Source of the DNA: Pyrinomonadaceae bacterium
Lineage (GTDB): Bacteria; Acidobacteriota; Blastocatellia; Pyrinomonadales; Pyrinomonadaceae
Assembly: GCA_026129865.1 (NCBI GenBank)
Contig: JAHCHG010000005.1
Location: 124,001-188,000, forward strand
Direction: 5' to 3'
DNA length: 64,000 nucleotides
Shown: positions 61,739 through 64,000 of the stretch, piece by piece
Layout of the letters: each line of letters opens with the position of its first letter
How positions within the stretch are numbered: the stretch's first letter is position 1
The notes under the pieces: model-generated
What the model was told of the DNA's origin: nothing
Databases searched by the model: none
What the model saw: only the letters and a program-made list of their open reading frames with translations
Made by a program: the position numbers and the translations under genes

Positions 61739-64000
61739 CTATTTTTTCAGCTTATTCCGGATCGTCTTGATCGCGGTTTCTATTTCGGGGAATAATTTGT
61801 CATCAAATGCGCCCAGTTTACCTTCGTTCTTCATTGTTTGGAAACCGTTTAGCGAATTCTGGTAAGCATCGAGAGCTTTGACATATAGTTCCTTGTCGCC
61901 TCGCCTTTGGGCAAGTGCTGCGTAGGTATCGGCAATACTTAATGTACCGAGATGGATCGTGCGGACGGCAAATCTGTATTTCGGGTCTAGATCTACCACC
62001 TTCCGATATTCGCCATTCGATCGTATAAACGTGCTCAATGCCGATTCGTAATCCTTCATTGAAAGATAAGTTTCGCCCATCTTGAAACGCGTGTTGGCGA
62101 TCTCGTAAATGTTTTTCGGATTATTGCGGTCGTCTTCCGAGATCTTTTCGGCGGTATCGACTGCGGATCTAATGATCCGAAGTGAATCGTCGTTTCTGCC
62201 CGCCAAACCCAGGGCATCGGCGAGGTGCCGCTTTGCGGCAACGACATCCCATTTTGCCCGGAAATTCTGCGGGTCGTTATTTAGCAAATTTTCAGCGATT
62301 TCCAGGGCTTTTTGATATTCTTCCACCGCCTTTTCGTAATTCTCCGTTTCGAGCGTACTGGCACCTTTTTTCCGGTAAGCTAGCATCAAAGAGCGCTGTA
62401 AATTTTGGTCGTTCGGGTATTTTGCTGCAAGCGGCGCTAAAAGTTCGAGAGCTTTTTTCAAGCTGGTCTCCGCCGCCGCAAGATCGTTGTCCCATCCATG
62501 CGCTTCGCCGATGTAAACGAACATATAAGCGAAATTTTCCGCAACTTCGGTATCTTGCGGCTGCTCCTTCAGCAGGCTTTCGTTTATCTCGTTGGCGCGA
62601 TTATATTGTTCGACGGCTTCTTTATATTTTGCTTCCGTGTAGAGCGCGAGCCCTTTTGTTCTGATCGCGATCGCCAGATTTTTTCGGGCTTCGAAGTTGT
62701 TCGGAATTCTCCGGGCAATTTCCTGACGCAATTCGTAGTGCTTTTGAAAGTATTCGTTAACGAGTTCCGTGGTGCCAACCTGTCTTTGAATCTCGCTGAA
62801 TTTTCCCAGACTGCTCGCCAGATCGCTCATTGCCGTCAGATCGTCCGGGTTTTGGTCGTACAAATTTTGGCGGATACTCAACGCCTTTCCATAACTTTCG
62901 GCAGCGCCATCCGTGTCGCCGAGGTTCGATGCCAATTGATTTCCCTGAACATCGCCCACCTTTTCGTAAGCCGCCGCAAGTTCGCGCTGCAGCTCCGCGT
63001 CTCCGCCGGCTTCCTTCGATAGACTGTCTAGATATTCGAGTGCGAGCTTGACGAGTTCCTCCCGGACCGGTGTGGATCCCGGCAGTTTTTCTATTTTTGG
63101 ACTTAAGTTGAAAATAAATGAATTTGCCAGAGTCCGAACGTCGTCAAACCGCCTATCTGCCTTTTCTCGCTCAGCCTGAGCAACACGCGTCTGCCAGAAT
63201 GTCGCGATTGATCCCCCGATGATCGTCAGCAAAATCAAAACTCCTGCGATCGCACTTATTTTATTGCGTTTGATGAATTTTTCCGTGCGGTATGCAAATG
63301 TGTTTGGACGAGCGGAAACCGGAAGTCCGCGAAGATGACGTTTTATGTCTTCCGCAAAATTACTCGCCGACGAATACCGCCGCTCGGGTTCCTTGCGCAA
63401 GGCTTTTAATATTATATTGTCCAGATCACCGCGTATGCTGTTGGGATTTAGATTTGTTAAATGCGGAATTGTCGGAAGTATTTTGGAGGATCTCGTTTCC
63501 GATAGATCGCCGTCTCCGCGGGGCTTTGAGCTTTCTTCGACAACAGATCTATGTGCCAGCGGAGCCCGCAACTCCGTTTTTGCCTCAGTAATCTCCTTGA
63601 GATGTTTAGTTGTTTCCTTAACGACCGAAGAGGGAAGCGGCGGGTCGGTTTCAATTATCGCTTTGTAGATCTCTTTCAGATCGCCCTCTTTTGTTTCAAA
63701 CGGGCGATGTCCGCTGAGAAGCTCATATAGAATAACACCGAGCGAATAGATATCCGTTGCCGTCGTAACGCTTTTACTTTGAATCTGTTCGGGCGAAGCA
63801 TAGCTTGGTGTCATGACACCGAGTTTGGTGATCGTTTTCGAACCGGCATTCTCCACTTCATCAGACAGGATCTTCGAAATTCCGAAATCAAGTAATTTCG
63901 GCTTGCCCCCTTCGTTTACAAGAATATTCGACGGTTTCAGATCGCGGTGTACGATCAAATTGCGATGCGCAAAATCGACGGCGAAGCAGACCTCTCGGAA
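61739..64000 (-). CDS. Serine/threonine protein kinase with TPR repeats (5' end beyond window)
   Basis: The frame stays open to base 64000, so the N-lobe of the kinase is outside. Visible are the catalytic loop VHRDLKPSNILV, DFGISK, the activation segment MTPSYASPEQIQ (APE-like SPE), TDIYSLGVILYELLSG and the end of the kinase fold ALRKEPERRYSSASNFAEDI. A single membrane helix follows (ISAIAGVLILLTIIGGSIA), then about 480 extracytoplasmic residues of TPR-like repeats, for example YKEAVEQYNRANEINESLL and YEKAVEEYQKALEIAENLL. This kinase-TM-TPR design is common in Acidobacteriota. Signal and targets unknown. Confidence 0.92.
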   Translation of the reverse strand, partial: FREVCFAVDFAHRNLIVHRDLKPSNILVNEGGKPKLLDFGISKILSDEVENAGSKTITKLGVMTPSYASPEQIQSKSVTTATDIYSLGVILYELLSGHRPFETKEGDLKEIYKAIIETDPPLPSSVVKETTKHLKEITEAKTELRAPLAHRSVVEESSKPRGDGDLSETRSSKILPTIPHLTNLNPNSIRGDLDNIILKALRKEPERRYSSASNFAEDIKRHLRGLPVSARPNTFAYRTEKFIKRNKISAIAGVLILLTIIGGSIATFWQTRVAQAEREKADRRFDDVRTLANSFIFNLSPKIEKLPGSTPVREELVKLALEYLDSLSKEAGGDAELQRELAAAYEKVGDVQGNQLASNLGDTDGAAESYGKALSIRQNLYDQNPDDLTAMSDLASSLGKFSEIQRQVGTTELVNEYFQKHYELRQEIARRIPNNFEARKNLAIAIRTKGLALYTEAKYKEAVEQYNRANEINESLLKEQPQDTEVAENFAYMFVYIGEAHGWDNDLAAAETSLKKALELLAPLAAKYPNDQNLQRSLMLAYRKKGASTLETENYEKAVEEYQKALEIAENLLNNDPQNFRAKWDVVAAKRHLADALGLAGRNDDSLRIIRSAVDTAEKISEDDRNNPKNIYEIANTRFKMGETYLSMKDYESALSTFIRSNGEYRKVVDLDPKYRFAVRTIHLGTLSIADTYAALAQRRGDKELYVKALDAYQNSLNGFQTMKNEGKLGAFDDKLFPEIETAIKTIRNKLKK

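Noticed and set aside
61508..61795. A 95-codon plus-strand frame near the right end
   Set aside because: It runs antisense across the kinase remnant and the end of the intact kinase gene; those minus-strand blocks have protein similarity, this frame does not.

Overview
The window looks like a chromosomal segment of a free-living Gram-negative-type bacterium, most likely an Acidobacteriota member of the Blastocatellia/Pyrinomonadales kind. This is an inference from gene style: Ser/Thr kinases fused to TPR repeats, an ECF sigma/anti-sigma pair, HD-GYP and LuxR-type regulators, a stand-alone bacterial inositol-1-phosphate synthase, moderate GC by eye, and Wza/Wzc export. No rRNA gene or database search backs it. 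I saw no tRNA, rRNA, IS element or CRISPR array.

Left flank (1-6020): a truncated DegT/DnrJ/EryC1 sugar aminotransferase diverges from a WbpM/PglF-type nucleotide-sugar 4,6-dehydratase. A secreted parallel beta-helix protein with a C-terminal PKD-like domain follows and ends at a bidirectional terminator.

RiPP island (6028-15936, minus strand): a lasso-peptide-type operon embedded in the polysaccharide locus. Transcription order is PqqD-like recognition protein (B1), transglutaminase-like leader peptidase (B2), asparagine-synthetase-like cyclase (C), a 54-residue precursor (A), HPr-kinase-like peptide kinase (K), ABC exporter (D) and nucleotidyltransferase (N). N overlaps an O-antigen-ligase gene. 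The precursor has a textbook lasso leader (W/YxxPxLxxxGxxxxxT), but its core has no Asp or Glu at ring positions 7-9 and carries a CTPPGC motif. It is therefore either an unusual lasso peptide or a different ring chemistry. A promoter between inverted-repeat arms, a perfect Shine-Dalgarno for the precursor and an attenuator just after it are visible. This is the best candidate here for an undescribed system.

Polysaccharide operon (16024-43492, minus): Wza, Wzc tyrosine kinase, the ABC pair Wzm/Wzt, NeuB-NeuC-NeuA nonulosonate synthesis, several glycosyltransferases, a second Wzy-like polymerase, a PAPS-forming ATP sulfurylase/APS kinase fusion with a sulfotransferase, a PIG-L deacetylase, a PhyH-type dioxygenase, a methyltransferase, an AsnB-type amidotransferase and a CapK-like adenylate-forming enzyme. 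Together they predict an exported, acidic (nonulosonate-bearing), probably sulfated surface glycan.

Regulatory block (43682-49846): a GAF histidine kinase with a canonical NarL-type regulator, two LuxR-type regulators whose receivers lack the phospho-acceptor Asp, and an HD-GYP protein whose receiver is also degenerate.

Right flank (49853-64000): mostly housekeeping genes (pta, DUF1232, membrane protein, CBM9-like protein, AarF/UbiB kinase, glpK, a single-ring ClpC-like AAA+ unfoldase, ECF sigma/anti-sigma, ino1). It ends in a partial Ser/Thr kinase-TPR gene with the decayed remnant of a paralogue beside it.
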